Source of the DNA: Sipunculus nudus
Lineage: Eukaryota > Annelida > Sipuncula > Golfingiida > Sipunculidae
Assembly: GCA_026874595.1 (NCBI GenBank)
Contig: JAPPUL010000095.1
Coordinates: 1,240,001 to 1,304,000, forward strand
Direction: 5' to 3'
DNA length: 64,000 bases
Shown one piece after another: positions 27,593-37,132 of this stretch; the first letter of the stretch is position 1; each line of letters opens with the position of its first letter. The notes beneath the pieces are model-generated. The model did not search any database and was not told the DNA's origin. It was given only the letters and a program-made list of their open reading frames with translations. The translations under genes and the position numbers were made by a program.

Positions 27593-30500
27593 ATGAATTC
27601 TTTTGTGCACTTACACACTCATAGTCATTATTCGTTATTAGATGCAACGTGTACAATAAAAGGGCTTGTAGCAAAGGCAAAAGAACATAATATGAGCTCT
27701 CTTGCACTAACCGATCATGGTAATTTATTTGGTGCAATAGAGTTTTACAATGAGTGTCGCAAGGCAGGGATTAATCCGATAATAGGCTGTGAGCTTTATG
27801 TATCAGTAAAGGATCATAAAGAAAAGTCTTTGATACGAGGCGAAAAACATTATCATCATTTAATCGTGCTTGCCAAAAATAGTAATGGATATAAGAACCT
27901 ACTAAAGCTAGTGTCAATAAGCTATCTCGAAGGGTTTTACTACAGGCCTCGTGTAGATAAAAAAACATTAAGAAAATATTCAAAAGATCTAATATCTTTA
28001 AGTGCCTGTTTGGGAGGAGAGATACCGAGTCTTATAATGCGTGATAAAGTAGATGAGGCAATAAAGGTAACAAAAGGCTATAAAGAGATATTTGGAGAGG
28101 ACTCATTTTATCTTGAGCTACAAGATCATGGAATAGACAAACAAAGCAAAGTAAACGAAGTGCTTTTAACTATCTCAGAAGAGACGAACACAAAACTAGT
28201 AGCAACAAACGACATACATTATTTGAATAAGACAGATCGAGAGGCCCATGATGTACTGCTTTGTATAGGCAGCCAAAATAAAGTTACAGATGAAAAGCGA
28301 AAAAGATATTACGGGGAGCAATATTATTTTAAAAGCACAGAAGAAATGCAAGAAGTATTTAAAGATGCTCGTTTTGTAAATGCTTTAGAAAACACCGAAA
28401 AAATAGCATCTTGTTGTAATATCGAGCTTGAATTTAAACAAAGCCTGCCAAAGATAAAAATACCAAAAGAGCATACCCAAGAGAGTTATCTAAAAGAGCT
28501 TTGTAATAAGGGTCTTACTAATCGATATACGGTTAAAATAGATACTAAACTTAAGGAACGTCTTACTTATGAGCTATCGATAATATGTGAAATGGGTTTT
28601 GCAGGTTATTTTCTAGTTGTATGGGATTTTATAAACTGGGCAAGAAATAATGATATAATAGTAGGGCCTGGTCGAGGGAGTGTAGCGGGTTCGTTGGTAG
28701 CCTATTGTTTGTATATAACAGATGTAGATCCGATAAAACATGGTTTAATATTTGAAAGATTTTTGAATCCGGACAGGATATCAATGCCTGATATAGACAC
28801 GGACTTTGAATATGAGAAGCGAGATCAGGTAATAGATTACGTAGTAGAGAAATACGGAGAAGATAAGGTTGCATCAATAATAACATTTGGAGCACTAAAG
28901 GCAAAAGCAGTAATAAGAGATGTAGGACGTGTTTTGGGCATTCCGTTTGGGGAAGTGGATAAGCTTGCAAAGCTAATACCATTTGGTCCCAAAGTTACGC
29001 TTAAAACGGCATATGATGAAGTAAAGGAAATAAGAGAACTAGTAGAAGGTAACGTTAAAACGAAACAGTTGTATGAACTTGCAAAAAAGCTTGAGGGAAC
29101 AAATCGTCATGCAGGAACGCACGCAGCAGGGCTTGTAATAGGCGGGCGACGTCTTGATGAGCTTGTGCCCTTATATTCAGATCCAAGAACAAAAAGTACT
29201 TTGACTCAATTTGAAGGGGAGTATCTTGAGGAAGTAGGGTTACTTAAGATGGATTTTCTTGGACTTAGGAACTTATCAGTAATAAATAAATGTATCAAGA
29301 CCTTGAATAAGAGCAGGGGGCTTTCAATAGACATAACGAAGATACGGCTTGATGATGAGAAAGTGTATAAGATGCTTAAAAAAGGCCAAACGCTAGGAGT
29401 ATTTCAACTTGAAGGAGATGGGGTACAAGATTTGATGAGCAAATTGAAGCCTAGCGTATTCGATGATATAGTTGCCTTGATAGCGTTATACAGGCCTGGC
29501 CCACTAAATTCTGGTATGGTAAAAGAATTTATAAAGCGTAAGCACACAAAGGGTAAAATAGACTATAAACATGAGAAACTAAAGCCTATATTAGAAGAGA
29601 CTTATGGAGTAATAGTGTATCAGGAGCAAGTGATGGAGATAGCAGTAGTGATAGGAGGGTTTAGTTTAGGGAAGGCAGATGAGCTACGTAAGGCAATGGG
29701 AAAGAAGCTAAAAAGTAAGATGGATGCGCTTAAGATGGATTTTTTAGAAGGTGCATCTAAAAAGGGTATCAAGAGTGCTCTAGCCCAAGAGTTGTATGAG
29801 CACATGGCAGAGTTTGGGGAATATGGCTTTAACAAATCGCACAGTGCGGCATATGCGTATATAACCTATAGGACAGCGTATTTAAAGGCAAATTACCCGA
29901 TAGAATATATGATGTCGTTGCTAGCCTGTGATAGAGATATAGATAAAGTAGTAGAGTATATAAATGAAGCAAAGCGGATGAAGATAAATATATTGCCACC
30001 GTCAATAAATCGTAGTGAGGAGAATTTCTCCATAGAGACAGATAAAGCAGGGTCAAATAAGATAAGATTTGGGTTATCAGCGTTAAAGAATATAGGACAT
30101 AGTGCAATTGATAAATTGCTTCAAGAAAGGAAAGAGGGACAGTTTAAGTCAATATACGACATATGCCGTCGTCTAAATACAAAGAGCTTAAAGAAGGTAT
30201 TAGAAGTGCTTATAAAATCGGGTGCAATGGATGAATTTGGGTATACACGGGCAACCCATCTTTCGATATTAGATGAAGCAATAGAAAGGGGCCAGTCAAG
30301 TCAAACAGCGAAAGCACAAGGACAATTTACATTATTTGGACAAGAGACAGAAGGCAAAGGAGGAAATGGATTTAGTCAAGACACAGTAATAGACATATTG
30401 GAGTTTACTAAAACACAGATATTAAATTATGAGAAGGAAGTTCTTGGTTTTTATTTTTCAGGACATCCGCTTGATGAACACGGTGAAAAGATAAAAGAGC

Positions 30501-31318
30501 TTAATCCTGATAAGATAGAAGACTTAACTAAGCTAAAGGATGGCGGGGAGGTACATATATGCGGGCTTGTGTATGAGGCATCACATCTTGTATCGAAGCG
30601 AGGGGCATTATGGGCTCGTGTGGTGCTTGATGGGTATACAGGTAGCTGCGAGGTATTATTTTTTCAAGACATATATGAAGAGGTAAAAGAATATTTACAA
30701 GAGGATATTATACTATATGTAAAAGGGAAAATAAATCAATCTGATAAGAAAGTGAGGCTAATAGGCCATTATGCAAAACCTTTGGATGAAGTTGATACAA
30801 AAGAGGGTACTAAAGCAGGGTCTAATAAAAAAGGCTATAGTGCAAGGAGTCTGTTTGGAGGTAATGATAATAGTAAAACTAATCTTAGTAAGATTAATAA
30901 CGGTAAGGTAATATCCATTTTAGAAAATAGAGAATACGCATTAAATAAAGGTTTGGATGTAACAACAAAAGGTTCTTTAAATGGGAATAGAACAATGCCA
31001 TCTAATATTGAGAGTGGTATAGATGAAGGAAAAGAGGCAGTAGAAAATGGTGTTGCAAAAGAATTACACCAGGTTAATATTCAACTAAAGGCAGATTCTC
31101 TTAATGAAGCAGGGACAGAGTCTCTTAACATATTGAAAGGCTTTTGTCTTGACAATCATGGCGTTGTGCCTATACTATTGCATATACCTAAAAATGATAT
31201 ATTTGTAACAGTCAAGGCTTCTGCAGAGTTTAATGTTGATGCTGAAGCAATAGAAAGCCTTACAAAGCTTCCTTGTGTAGAAAAGGCATGGCTAGAAGAA
31301 AAGGTATGGCTAAACTAA
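27593..31318 (+). CDS. dnaE: DNA polymerase III subunit alpha
   Basis: Catalytic subunit of the replicative polymerase, 1241 residues. It opens with the PHP domain (HLHTHSHYSLLDA, ALTDHGNLFG). The polymerase core has GPGRGSVAGSLVAY and the metal-binding Asp pair in PDIDTDFE, with a further Asp in LLKMDFLGLRNLSVI. The fingers region has TLGVFQLEGDG and YRPGPL. EYGFNKSHSAAYAYITYRTAYLKA, a helix-hairpin-helix and an OB domain (about 1000-1080) follow. A clamp-binding motif QFTLFG lies near residue 910. About 100 residues between the OB domain and the C-terminus are low-complexity. An AATGGGAGAA ribosome site precedes the ATG. Confidence 0.97.
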   Translation: MNSFVHLHTHSHYSLLDATCTIKGLVAKAKEHNMSSLALTDHGNLFGAIEFYNECRKAGINPIIGCELYVSVKDHKEKSLIRGEKHYHHLIVLAKNSNGYKNLLKLVSISYLEGFYYRPRVDKKTLRKYSKDLISLSACLGGEIPSLIMRDKVDEAIKVTKGYKEIFGEDSFYLELQDHGIDKQSKVNEVLLTISEETNTKLVATNDIHYLNKTDREAHDVLLCIGSQNKVTDEKRKRYYGEQYYFKSTEEMQEVFKDARFVNALENTEKIASCCNIELEFKQSLPKIKIPKEHTQESYLKELCNKGLTNRYTVKIDTKLKERLTYELSIICEMGFAGYFLVVWDFINWARNNDIIVGPGRGSVAGSLVAYCLYITDVDPIKHGLIFERFLNPDRISMPDIDTDFEYEKRDQVIDYVVEKYGEDKVASIITFGALKAKAVIRDVGRVLGIPFGEVDKLAKLIPFGPKVTLKTAYDEVKEIRELVEGNVKTKQLYELAKKLEGTNRHAGTHAAGLVIGGRRLDELVPLYSDPRTKSTLTQFEGEYLEEVGLLKMDFLGLRNLSVINKCIKTLNKSRGLSIDITKIRLDDEKVYKMLKKGQTLGVFQLEGDGVQDLMSKLKPSVFDDIVALIALYRPGPLNSGMVKEFIKRKHTKGKIDYKHEKLKPILEETYGVIVYQEQVMEIAVVIGGFSLGKADELRKAMGKKLKSKMDALKMDFLEGASKKGIKSALAQELYEHMAEFGEYGFNKSHSAAYAYITYRTAYLKANYPIEYMMSLLACDRDIDKVVEYINEAKRMKINILPPSINRSEENFSIETDKAGSNKIRFGLSALKNIGHSAIDKLLQERKEGQFKSIYDICRRLNTKSLKKVLEVLIKSGAMDEFGYTRATHLSILDEAIERGQSSQTAKAQGQFTLFGQETEGKGGNGFSQDTVIDILEFTKTQILNYEKEVLGFYFSGHPLDEHGEKIKELNPDKIEDLTKLKDGGEVHICGLVYEASHLVSKRGALWARVVLDGYTGSCEVLFFQDIYEEVKEYLQEDIILYVKGKINQSDKKVRLIGHYAKPLDEVDTKEGTKAGSNKKGYSARSLFGGNDNSKTNLSKINNGKVISILENREYALNKGLDVTTKGSLNGNRTMPSNIESGIDEGKEAVENGVAKELHQVNIQLKADSLNEAGTESLNILKGFCLDNHGVVPILLHIPKNDIFVTVKASAEFNVDAEAIESLTKLPCVEKAWLEEKVWLN

Positions 31319-31348
31319 ACCCTAGGGGTAATGATTTTTAATATTCTT

Positions 31349-32512
31349 TTAATATTCTTTTAAAGAGCTATCAATTTGCCGGGCCCATTCTATAATCCCA
31401 CCTTCAATATTGTATACTTTAGTAAAGCCCAGATCAGCTAATAAATTAGCAACTTCAAGACTGCGCTCCCCAACTTTACATAATACAAGATATTCTTTTG
31501 ACATATCAAGATTTTGTACTTCATCGGGGATGAGAGGAGCAGGGATAAAGGTACTCTCAGGAAGCTTACATATAGCTACTTCATTAGGTTCCCTAACATC
31601 TAAAAGGACTATATTATCTTTATTCTGTATAATTCTCTCATTAGCCTCTATAACAGAAATATTAAACTTTTTGTTAAGAGCCTCTTCTTGGACATCAGTA
31701 CGGATACCGCAAAACTCATTATAATCAATAAGCTCTTTAATTGTCGGATTATCACCACAAACGGGACAATTAGAATCTCGTTCTATTATAACTTCGTTAA
31801 ATGACATATCCATAGCATCATATAAAAGCAGTCGTCCAATAAGCGGATTGCCAGCACCTACAATAAGTTTTACAGTTTCAGTTGCCTGTATTAAACCTAT
31901 AACGCCAGGCAAAACTCCGATTACTCCACCTTCTTGGCAACTGGGAACAAGGCCTGGGGGAGGAGGTTCTGGATAAAGACATCTATAGCATGGCCCCTCG
32001 TTGGGTTTGAATACTGTTGCCTGCCCGTCGAATCTGTATATTGAACCATATATATTTGTCTTGCCAAGCATAACACATGCGTCATTTACAAGATAACGTG
32101 TTGGGAAATTATCTGTTCCATCTATAACATAGTCAAAATCTTTTATTATTGACATGGCATTCGTTGAATTTATCATTGTATCATATGTTATTACCTTTGT
32201 GTCGGGATTTAACGCTTTTATAGTAGCTTCGCCTGATTTTGTTTTATTTATACCAACATCATTTGTTGTATGAATTACCTGCCTTTGTAAGTTACTATAC
32301 TCAACCACATCAAAGTCTACAAGTCCAATTGTCCCAATCCCAGCTGCAGTTAAATATAAGGCGAGTGGAGAGCCAAGCCCTCCTGTCCCTATAATTAGTA
32401 CTCTGGCCTCAAGCAATGCCTCCTGCCCCTCAAGCCCTATCTCCGGTAATATTATATGTCTACTATATCTTTTAATCTCTTCTTGACTAAGTCCTACTCC
32501 TGTCACACTCAT
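31349..32512 (-). CDS. moeZ: MoeZ/MoeB-like adenylyltransferase-sulfurtransferase
   Basis: E1-like enzyme that adenylates the C-terminal glycine of a small sulfur-carrier protein and, through its rhodanese domain, converts it to a thiocarboxylate. The adenylation domain has GTGGLGSPLALYLTAAGIG, DFDVVEYSNLQRQ, DGTDNFPTRYLVNDA, zinc cysteine pairs CYRCLYPE and CPVCG, and PGVIGLIQATE. The C-terminal rhodanese has the active-site loop CKVGERS. I start at the ATG at 32512 because GGAGG lies 11 bases upstream, inside the last codons of the sulfur-carrier gene; the frame stays open to a TTG at 32530. The neighbours indicate that it serves cysteine synthesis. Confidence 0.92.
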   Translation of the reverse strand: MSVTGVGLSQEEIKRYSRHIILPEIGLEGQEALLEARVLIIGTGGLGSPLALYLTAAGIGTIGLVDFDVVEYSNLQRQVIHTTNDVGINKTKSGEATIKALNPDTKVITYDTMINSTNAMSIIKDFDYVIDGTDNFPTRYLVNDACVMLGKTNIYGSIYRFDGQATVFKPNEGPCYRCLYPEPPPPGLVPSCQEGGVIGVLPGVIGLIQATETVKLIVGAGNPLIGRLLLYDAMDMSFNEVIIERDSNCPVCGDNPTIKELIDYNEFCGIRTDVQEEALNKKFNISVIEANERIIQNKDNIVLLDVREPNEVAICKLPESTFIPAPLIPDEVQNLDMSKEYLVLCKVGERSLEVANLLADLGFTKVYNIEGGIIEWARQIDSSLKEY

Positions 32513-32516
32513 ATTT

Positions 32517-32822
32517 TTATACGCCTCCAACGTTCATATTCAGATATAACCCGCCTGCTACTGCGGGTATTATATTAACTACATCCCCAGCTTTTAGCGC
32601 CGTTTGTAAACTATCTTGCTTTTTTATGTCAACACCATTTATATATAAGTTTACATATTGTCTTAGATTCCCTTCCTCATCGCATATCTTTGAATACAAT
32701 AAATTATATTCTGTATTAAGTGCTTTTAATAAACTTGTTACATCCGTGCAGCTTAGATTTACTTGCTTTTGTTTATTGCAATATTGCCTTAATGGGGCTG
32801 GTATGTTTACTTGTACATTCAT
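32517..32822 (-). CDS. cysO: sulfur-carrier protein, CysO/MoaD/ThiS family, with C-terminal tail
   Basis: Ubiquitin-fold protein of 101 residues whose terminal glycine carries sulfur as a thiocarboxylate. VNLYINGVDI and IIPAVAGG show the family fold and ending. Typical members stop at GG; here G90-G91 are followed by ten residues (LYLNMNVGGV) that would have to be removed before the E1-like MoeZ can adenylate the glycine. The next gene upstream is a JAMM metalloprotease that could do this. AGGAG lies nine bases before the ATG. Only four bases separate its stop from the moeZ ATG. Confidence 0.88.
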   Translation of the reverse strand: MNVQVNIPAPLRQYCNKQKQVNLSCTDVTSLLKALNTEYNLLYSKICDEEGNLRQYVNLYINGVDIKKQDSLQTALKAGDVVNIIPAVAGGLYLNMNVGGV

Positions 32823-32855
32823 TTATTCTTTCTCCTATTCTTAGTTTCCTATATC

Positions 32856-33272
32856 TTACCTTACTCTTATTCGTTCTTCGCTAAATTGTTTTGTTTCATC
32901 GGATAATACCCAGGAGCGCGATTTGGTCTTCTGTCCTTTTAATACAGATATTATTATATAAGATAATCCGGCAAACGCTCGTACACGATCATATTCAGAT
33001 GGCTCGTTTGGATGATCTGGATGTGAATGATAATAGCCTATAACATCTAAGTTAAGCTCTTGGGCTCGTTGCTCGCCTCGTATTAACTCATCTGCTGATA
33101 TCTCAAAGCGATCTTCTCTATCCTTCCTTAGATTCAAAGCCTCAATCGCCTCCTTTACCTCTCTACTCTCAAAATCTCCTATCAGTATCCCACAGCACTC
33201 ATACGGATAATCCCGCTTTGCGTGGGCTTGCATATTATTCATTATTTCTTCGCTTATTTTTAATTCGCTCAT
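32856..33272 (-). CDS. mec: JAMM/MPN+ metalloprotease, Mec-like
   Basis: 138 residues. The zinc site is complete: an N-terminal Glu in the PYECCGILIGDF region, then GYYHSHPDHPNEPSEYD, which fits the HxHx7Sx2D JAMM signature. In actinobacteria such a protease (Mec) releases cysteine from the CysO-cysteine adduct. Related bacterial enzymes trim residues after the diglycine of sulfur carriers. Its position immediately upstream of the carrier gene and downstream of cysteine synthase supports either or both roles. No signal peptide. Confidence 0.9.
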   Translation of the reverse strand: MSELKISEEIMNNMQAHAKRDYPYECCGILIGDFESREVKEAIEALNLRKDREDRFEISADELIRGEQRAQELNLDVIGYYHSHPDHPNEPSEYDRVRAFAGLSYIIISVLKGQKTKSRSWVLSDETKQFSEERIRVR

Positions 33273-33455
33273 TTATTAAATGTCTAATCTTTATATTTAT
33301 TTTATCTTTATTTTACTAACCTTGAGGCTGCCTATTGACTCGGTCATTTTACAAAGCATCCTTTTTCAAGTATCCTAACCTTGTTCTTTATATATTTTAT
33401 AGTATAGATTATAATAAGTCTATTTGCTTAGAGTATATATTTTTAGATTTTTAGA

Positions 33456-34421
33456 CTATCTTTTATGGTTTTTGGAACTATTTCTTTTTATTGTTGCTTG
33501 CCATATTAGCGAACTGAAGTATTTTTCACCATTGTCTGGGAATATTGTTACTATGTTCCCCTCTCGCAGGGTGTTTGCATACTCTATTACTCCCTTAAGT
33601 GCTGCTCCGGACGACAGCCCAACAAATAATCCTTCATATTCTGCTATCTTCTTAACTAGTTCATATGAGTCTTCTGTGCTTACATATATTGTGCGCTTTT
33701 CAAATTCAGGATCATATATACCAGGTACTATTGAGCTTTCTATGTGTTTTAATCCCTCAAGCCCGTGAAAAGGTTCTGCTGGCTGTATGCCATATGTATT
33801 TATCGATTTATTATACTCCTTAAGACGCTTACTGTTTCCTACTATTGTACCGCTAGTTCCTACGCATGCTAGGAAATCTGTTATTTCTCCTTTTGTTTGC
33901 TTTATAATCTCTTCTGCTGTTCCATAGTAATGGGCTTTCCAATTCTCTGGATTGTTGTATTGATCTGGATTAAAGTATTTATCTGCCGATTCTTCCAATA
34001 TCTCCTTTGTTAGTAATATTGCCCCGTCTGAACCATCTAGCGGATTTGAGAATATACATTCTGCTCCAAATGCTTGTAAGATTATCTTTCGTTCTGTACT
34101 TACGTTTTCCGGCATCACCAACTTTACTTTATAGCCTCGACTTGCTCCTATCATCGCAAGCGCTATCCCTGTATTTCCGGATGTTGCGTCAAGTATCGTT
34201 TTCTCTTTTGTAAGCAGCCCACTCTCCTCTCCTTTTTCTATCATCCGTAACGCCGGCCTGTCTTTTACGGAACCTCCAGGATTAAAGGATTCAAGTTTTG
34301 CGTAAACCTTAACTCCTTTGGGTATTAATCCTTTTGTTACACGTTTTAGCTCAATTAGCGGCGTCTTGCCTATACTAGCACATATCCCGCTCGATAGAGA
34401 TGCATTTGCTTTTATCTTCAT
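33456..34421 (-). CDS. cysM: cysteine synthase family protein (CysM-like)
   Basis: PLP enzyme of 321 residues. The cofactor lysine is in NPGGSVKDRPALRMI, the substrate loop in DATSGNTGIALAM, and the phosphate loop in CVGTSGTIVGNSKRLKE. The PGGSVKDRPA form, with RPA rather than RIA/RP-V, is typical of CysM-type enzymes that accept O-phosphoserine and a protein thiocarboxylate. Its operon with a JAMM protease, a sulfur carrier and MoeZ argues that sulfide is delivered on the carrier. It is the first gene of the four-gene minus-strand set. Confidence 0.9.
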   Translation of the reverse strand: MKIKANASLSSGICASIGKTPLIELKRVTKGLIPKGVKVYAKLESFNPGGSVKDRPALRMIEKGEESGLLTKEKTILDATSGNTGIALAMIGASRGYKVKLVMPENVSTERKIILQAFGAECIFSNPLDGSDGAILLTKEILEESADKYFNPDQYNNPENWKAHYYGTAEEIIKQTKGEITDFLACVGTSGTIVGNSKRLKEYNKSINTYGIQPAEPFHGLEGLKHIESSIVPGIYDPEFEKRTIYVSTEDSYELVKKIAEYEGLFVGLSSGAALKGVIEYANTLREGNIVTIFPDNGEKYFSSLIWQATIKRNSSKNHKR

Positions 34422-35052
34422 CTATTTTTTTGTCTTTAATTTCTTATCTCTTATTTATCCTACATCTATTTATCCTACATCTGCTTAACTTTATCCTCAC
34501 AGCCTAACAGCACTAATACCTAACAAGAACTACGTCCATAGTTTTTTTTTATTTAACTTTAGTCTAAAATACTATATAAAATCTATACCCGTGTCAACTA
34601 GTTTGTTTGGCATTTGTACACATTTATAACATCGTTATACCCTTACAAACATTCTCTACATTAAGAGGCCTTGGTAAGGTTAAGCAAATATTATTTGGTG
34701 GTAATTTGGTAGGACGGCTTTTAGGTTTGCTCAATATTTTGATATATAATTTAGAGCAAACCTAAGCCTTTAATTAACTATTTTTGTTTCGGAAAACTTT
34801 AAGTTAATTAGCTTTAAGAAGATTTTTATCTTCTTTATCATGCATGCGTTCCTTATAAAGAGTTTTGTTATGACCCATAAGTTCCTTTTTCGTCATGTGA
34901 TATGCACATTTTTTACTCTTTTACTTTTTTTGTTTTTTTCATTTTAATTTTATTATATTAGCATTTATACTAGCCATTCAGTCGACTTTTAGTAAGTTCT
35001 TAGCTTGTGTAGTGTATTTTTTTATGTATAGCTTAATGTCAAGGAGCATATT
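34422..35052. other. 631-base gene-free gap with two hairpins
   Basis: No credible gene. The clearest structure is at 34716-34768: GGCTTTTAGGTTTGCTC pairs with GAGCAAACCTAAGCC around a 21-base loop (12 continuous pairs plus three after a bulge). A second, AAGAAGAT/ATCTTCTT, lies at 34816-34835. Between them TTAATTAAC and GTTAATTA are mutually inverted. Neither hairpin has a good U-tract on the side expected of a terminator for cysM, which faces away. Function unknown. Confidence 0.6.
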
Positions 35053-36357
35053 GTGGTTCGTATTCGGCCTTTTGAAGGCATTCGATATAATAAAAATGTA
35101 GTATCAGATCTTAATCAAGTTGTAACTCCGCCTTATGATAAGATTAGTGATTCTATGCAAACTATTCTTTATGATAGGAGTCCCTATAATTTTGTTCGTC
35201 TTGATAAGGGGCGAGAAGTTAATAAGTATGAACTTGCAAATAAAACGCTTGAGACTTGGCTTTCTAACGGTGTTCTTATAAAAGACTCAAAACCTTCTAT
35301 ATACCTTTACAATCAAGAATATAGCTTTAATGGCCTGCAAAAAACAAGGCGAGGATTTATCGCTTTACTAAAACTTGATGAGTTTAAAAATGGTAATGTT
35401 AACCCTCATGAACATACGTTATCAGGGCCTAAAAAGGACCGTCTGGAGTTAATAAAAGCAACTCAAGCTACCTTTGGGCAGATATTCATGCTTTATAGAG
35501 ATAAGGATAACGCTATAATGCAATCGCTGCGTCCTTTTGAAGAGGCTAAGGATGCAGACATTGCAGTTTTTGACGACGATAAAAATAAGCACACAGTCTG
35601 GAGAGTTGACGATAAGCAGGCAATTAGTAATATCCAAGCTCTTATGAAAACAAAGAAAGTATATATAGCAGATGGACATCATCGTTATGAAACTTCTCTT
35701 AAATATAAAGAAATGCAAAGCGCAAAAGGTAGTGCTGGTTCTGCTGATTCTAGGGATGCACTTTATAATTATGTTATGTGTACGTTTATAAATATGGATG
35801 ATTATGAGGGTATGAGTATATTGCCGACGCATAGATTTGTTAGAAACCTAGATAAGTTTGTAGTGAAAGACTTTTTGGAAGGGCTTGGAAAGAACTTTAG
35901 ATTAACACGTTTTGCTGATATTAAGGAACTAAACTCTGCTTTGAATAATGCGGGTTCACATTGTGCTTTTGGAATTATATTAGAAGGAGGCAAGTCTTTG
36001 TATATGGCTTCTGTTATTTCAAAGGAAAAGATTGCTAAGTACTTTCCAAAAGATTATTCAGAAGAATTGAAAAGTCTTGATGTTGCAATATTACATAATG
36101 TTGTTTTAGAAGGGCTATTAGATATTGATGCAGGGAAGCTTTCCTTGCAAACTAATGTAGATTACTACAGAGACATGAACCAGGGATTAGAATATTTGGA
36201 AAGTGGTAAGTATGAGATAGGGTTTCTTTTGAATGCAACTAAGCTTGAGTCGCTGGCAGTTATAAGTGAGGCAGGAGATAAGATGCCACAAAAGTCTACA
36301 GACTTTTATCCTAAACTACTGTCGGGGTTAGTAGTTTTTTCTATAAAAGAAAGATGA
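35053..36357 (+). CDS. DUF1015 family protein
   Basis: 434 residues of a conserved bacterial family (DUF1015, sometimes described as a SpoIIIAG-like or HTH-containing protein) with no established reaction. Diagnostic strings are VRIRPFEGIRYN at the start, VVTPPYDKIS, SPYNFVRLD, YNQEYSFNG, YIADGHHRYETSLKYKE near residue 200 and GMSILPTHRFVRNL. The GTG start has AAGGAG eight bases before it. Although a plus-strand gene, it uses more C than G in parts (35281-35340: 6 G, 13 C), unlike plus-strand genes further right. Confidence 0.93.
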   Translation: MVRIRPFEGIRYNKNVVSDLNQVVTPPYDKISDSMQTILYDRSPYNFVRLDKGREVNKYELANKTLETWLSNGVLIKDSKPSIYLYNQEYSFNGLQKTRRGFIALLKLDEFKNGNVNPHEHTLSGPKKDRLELIKATQATFGQIFMLYRDKDNAIMQSLRPFEEAKDADIAVFDDDKNKHTVWRVDDKQAISNIQALMKTKKVYIADGHHRYETSLKYKEMQSAKGSAGSADSRDALYNYVMCTFINMDDYEGMSILPTHRFVRNLDKFVVKDFLEGLGKNFRLTRFADIKELNSALNNAGSHCAFGIILEGGKSLYMASVISKEKIAKYFPKDYSEELKSLDVAILHNVVLEGLLDIDAGKLSLQTNVDYYRDMNQGLEYLESGKYEIGFLLNATKLESLAVISEAGDKMPQKSTDFYPKLLSGLVVFSIKER

Positions 36358-36425
36358 TAGCTAAGATAAGTTTTTTGAGTAGTAAGCAGCTGTGCTTATT
36401 GAAGTCGATTTGGTATGGTAATATA

Positions 36426-36608
36426 TTATGTTTTTTTGCCTTTGTTATTTTGATACCAAGTTTGTCTAAAGCAACGTGAATGCTTTTCGATCCAATCTTT
36501 TACAGCCATGTCGCCAAGATCATAGCCGCTCTTTTCTGACTCAATCCACTTATATCTTTTAATTTCATCGATCTGGCTTTCAAGGAAAGCTTTAAAATCA
36601 TGGTCCAT
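36426..36608 (-). CDS. small conserved-looking protein, 60 residues
   Basis: A charged, probably helical 60-residue protein with IDEIKRYKWIESEKSGYDLGDMAVKDWIEKH. The string KWIESEKxGxDLGxxAVxDWIxK looks like a compact conserved family that I associate with short hypothetical proteins of several environmental phyla, without known function. It stands alone, convergent with the DUF1015 gene. Confidence 0.62.
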   Translation of the reverse strand: MDHDFKAFLESQIDEIKRYKWIESEKSGYDLGDMAVKDWIEKHSRCFRQTWYQNNKGKKT

Positions 36609-36796
36609 ACTGCTAAACTCCGCATTTATATAAAATAGTCATAAAAGACATAAAGAAATATCGTCATTTTTAATGCTAGAATCAAAGTAACAAAAACAAA
36701 TTAAAGTGACAAAACATAATATTTATTAAAGTTCTATAAATAACTGAAAACAGTATAAATGCCTTTTAATGTTTCATTTGTCAAATCTTTTGTATG

Positions 36797-37012
36797 TTAA
36801 AGCTCTTGAATAGAGAAGAAGCCGGAATTAAATAATTGTTTTAAAGGAAGGTTAGATAGTAATTTATAGTTTTTCTCACGTAAAATGTCCTTATTGTTTA
36901 AGGCCTGGTTAATAAGGTCTAACCTATCGGAAGCAGTAATGACTCTTTCGATGTAATTGGTTTTAATGGACTCATCATAAATGCGCAGCAGATATTTTTT
37001 CATATACTTCAT
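36797..37012 (-). CDS. small hypothetical protein, 71 residues
   Basis: Basic, helical-looking, no recognisable domain. Either ATG (37012 or 37003) is possible and neither has a strong ribosome site. The frame has normal amino-acid composition and ends cleanly, so I list it with low confidence. Confidence 0.35.
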   Translation of the reverse strand: MKYMKKYLLRIYDESIKTNYIERVITASDRLDLINQALNNKDILREKNYKLLSNLPLKQLFNSGFFSIQEL

Positions 37013-37132
37013 ATACGAGGTAGCGGGATGTAAATAATTAGCCTATAATAATGCATGAATAAAACCGCTTTCCCAAGCTAAAAATATAGGTAAAGAAATT
37101 GGTAATGTAAAGATATAGAGCATATAAAAAGT

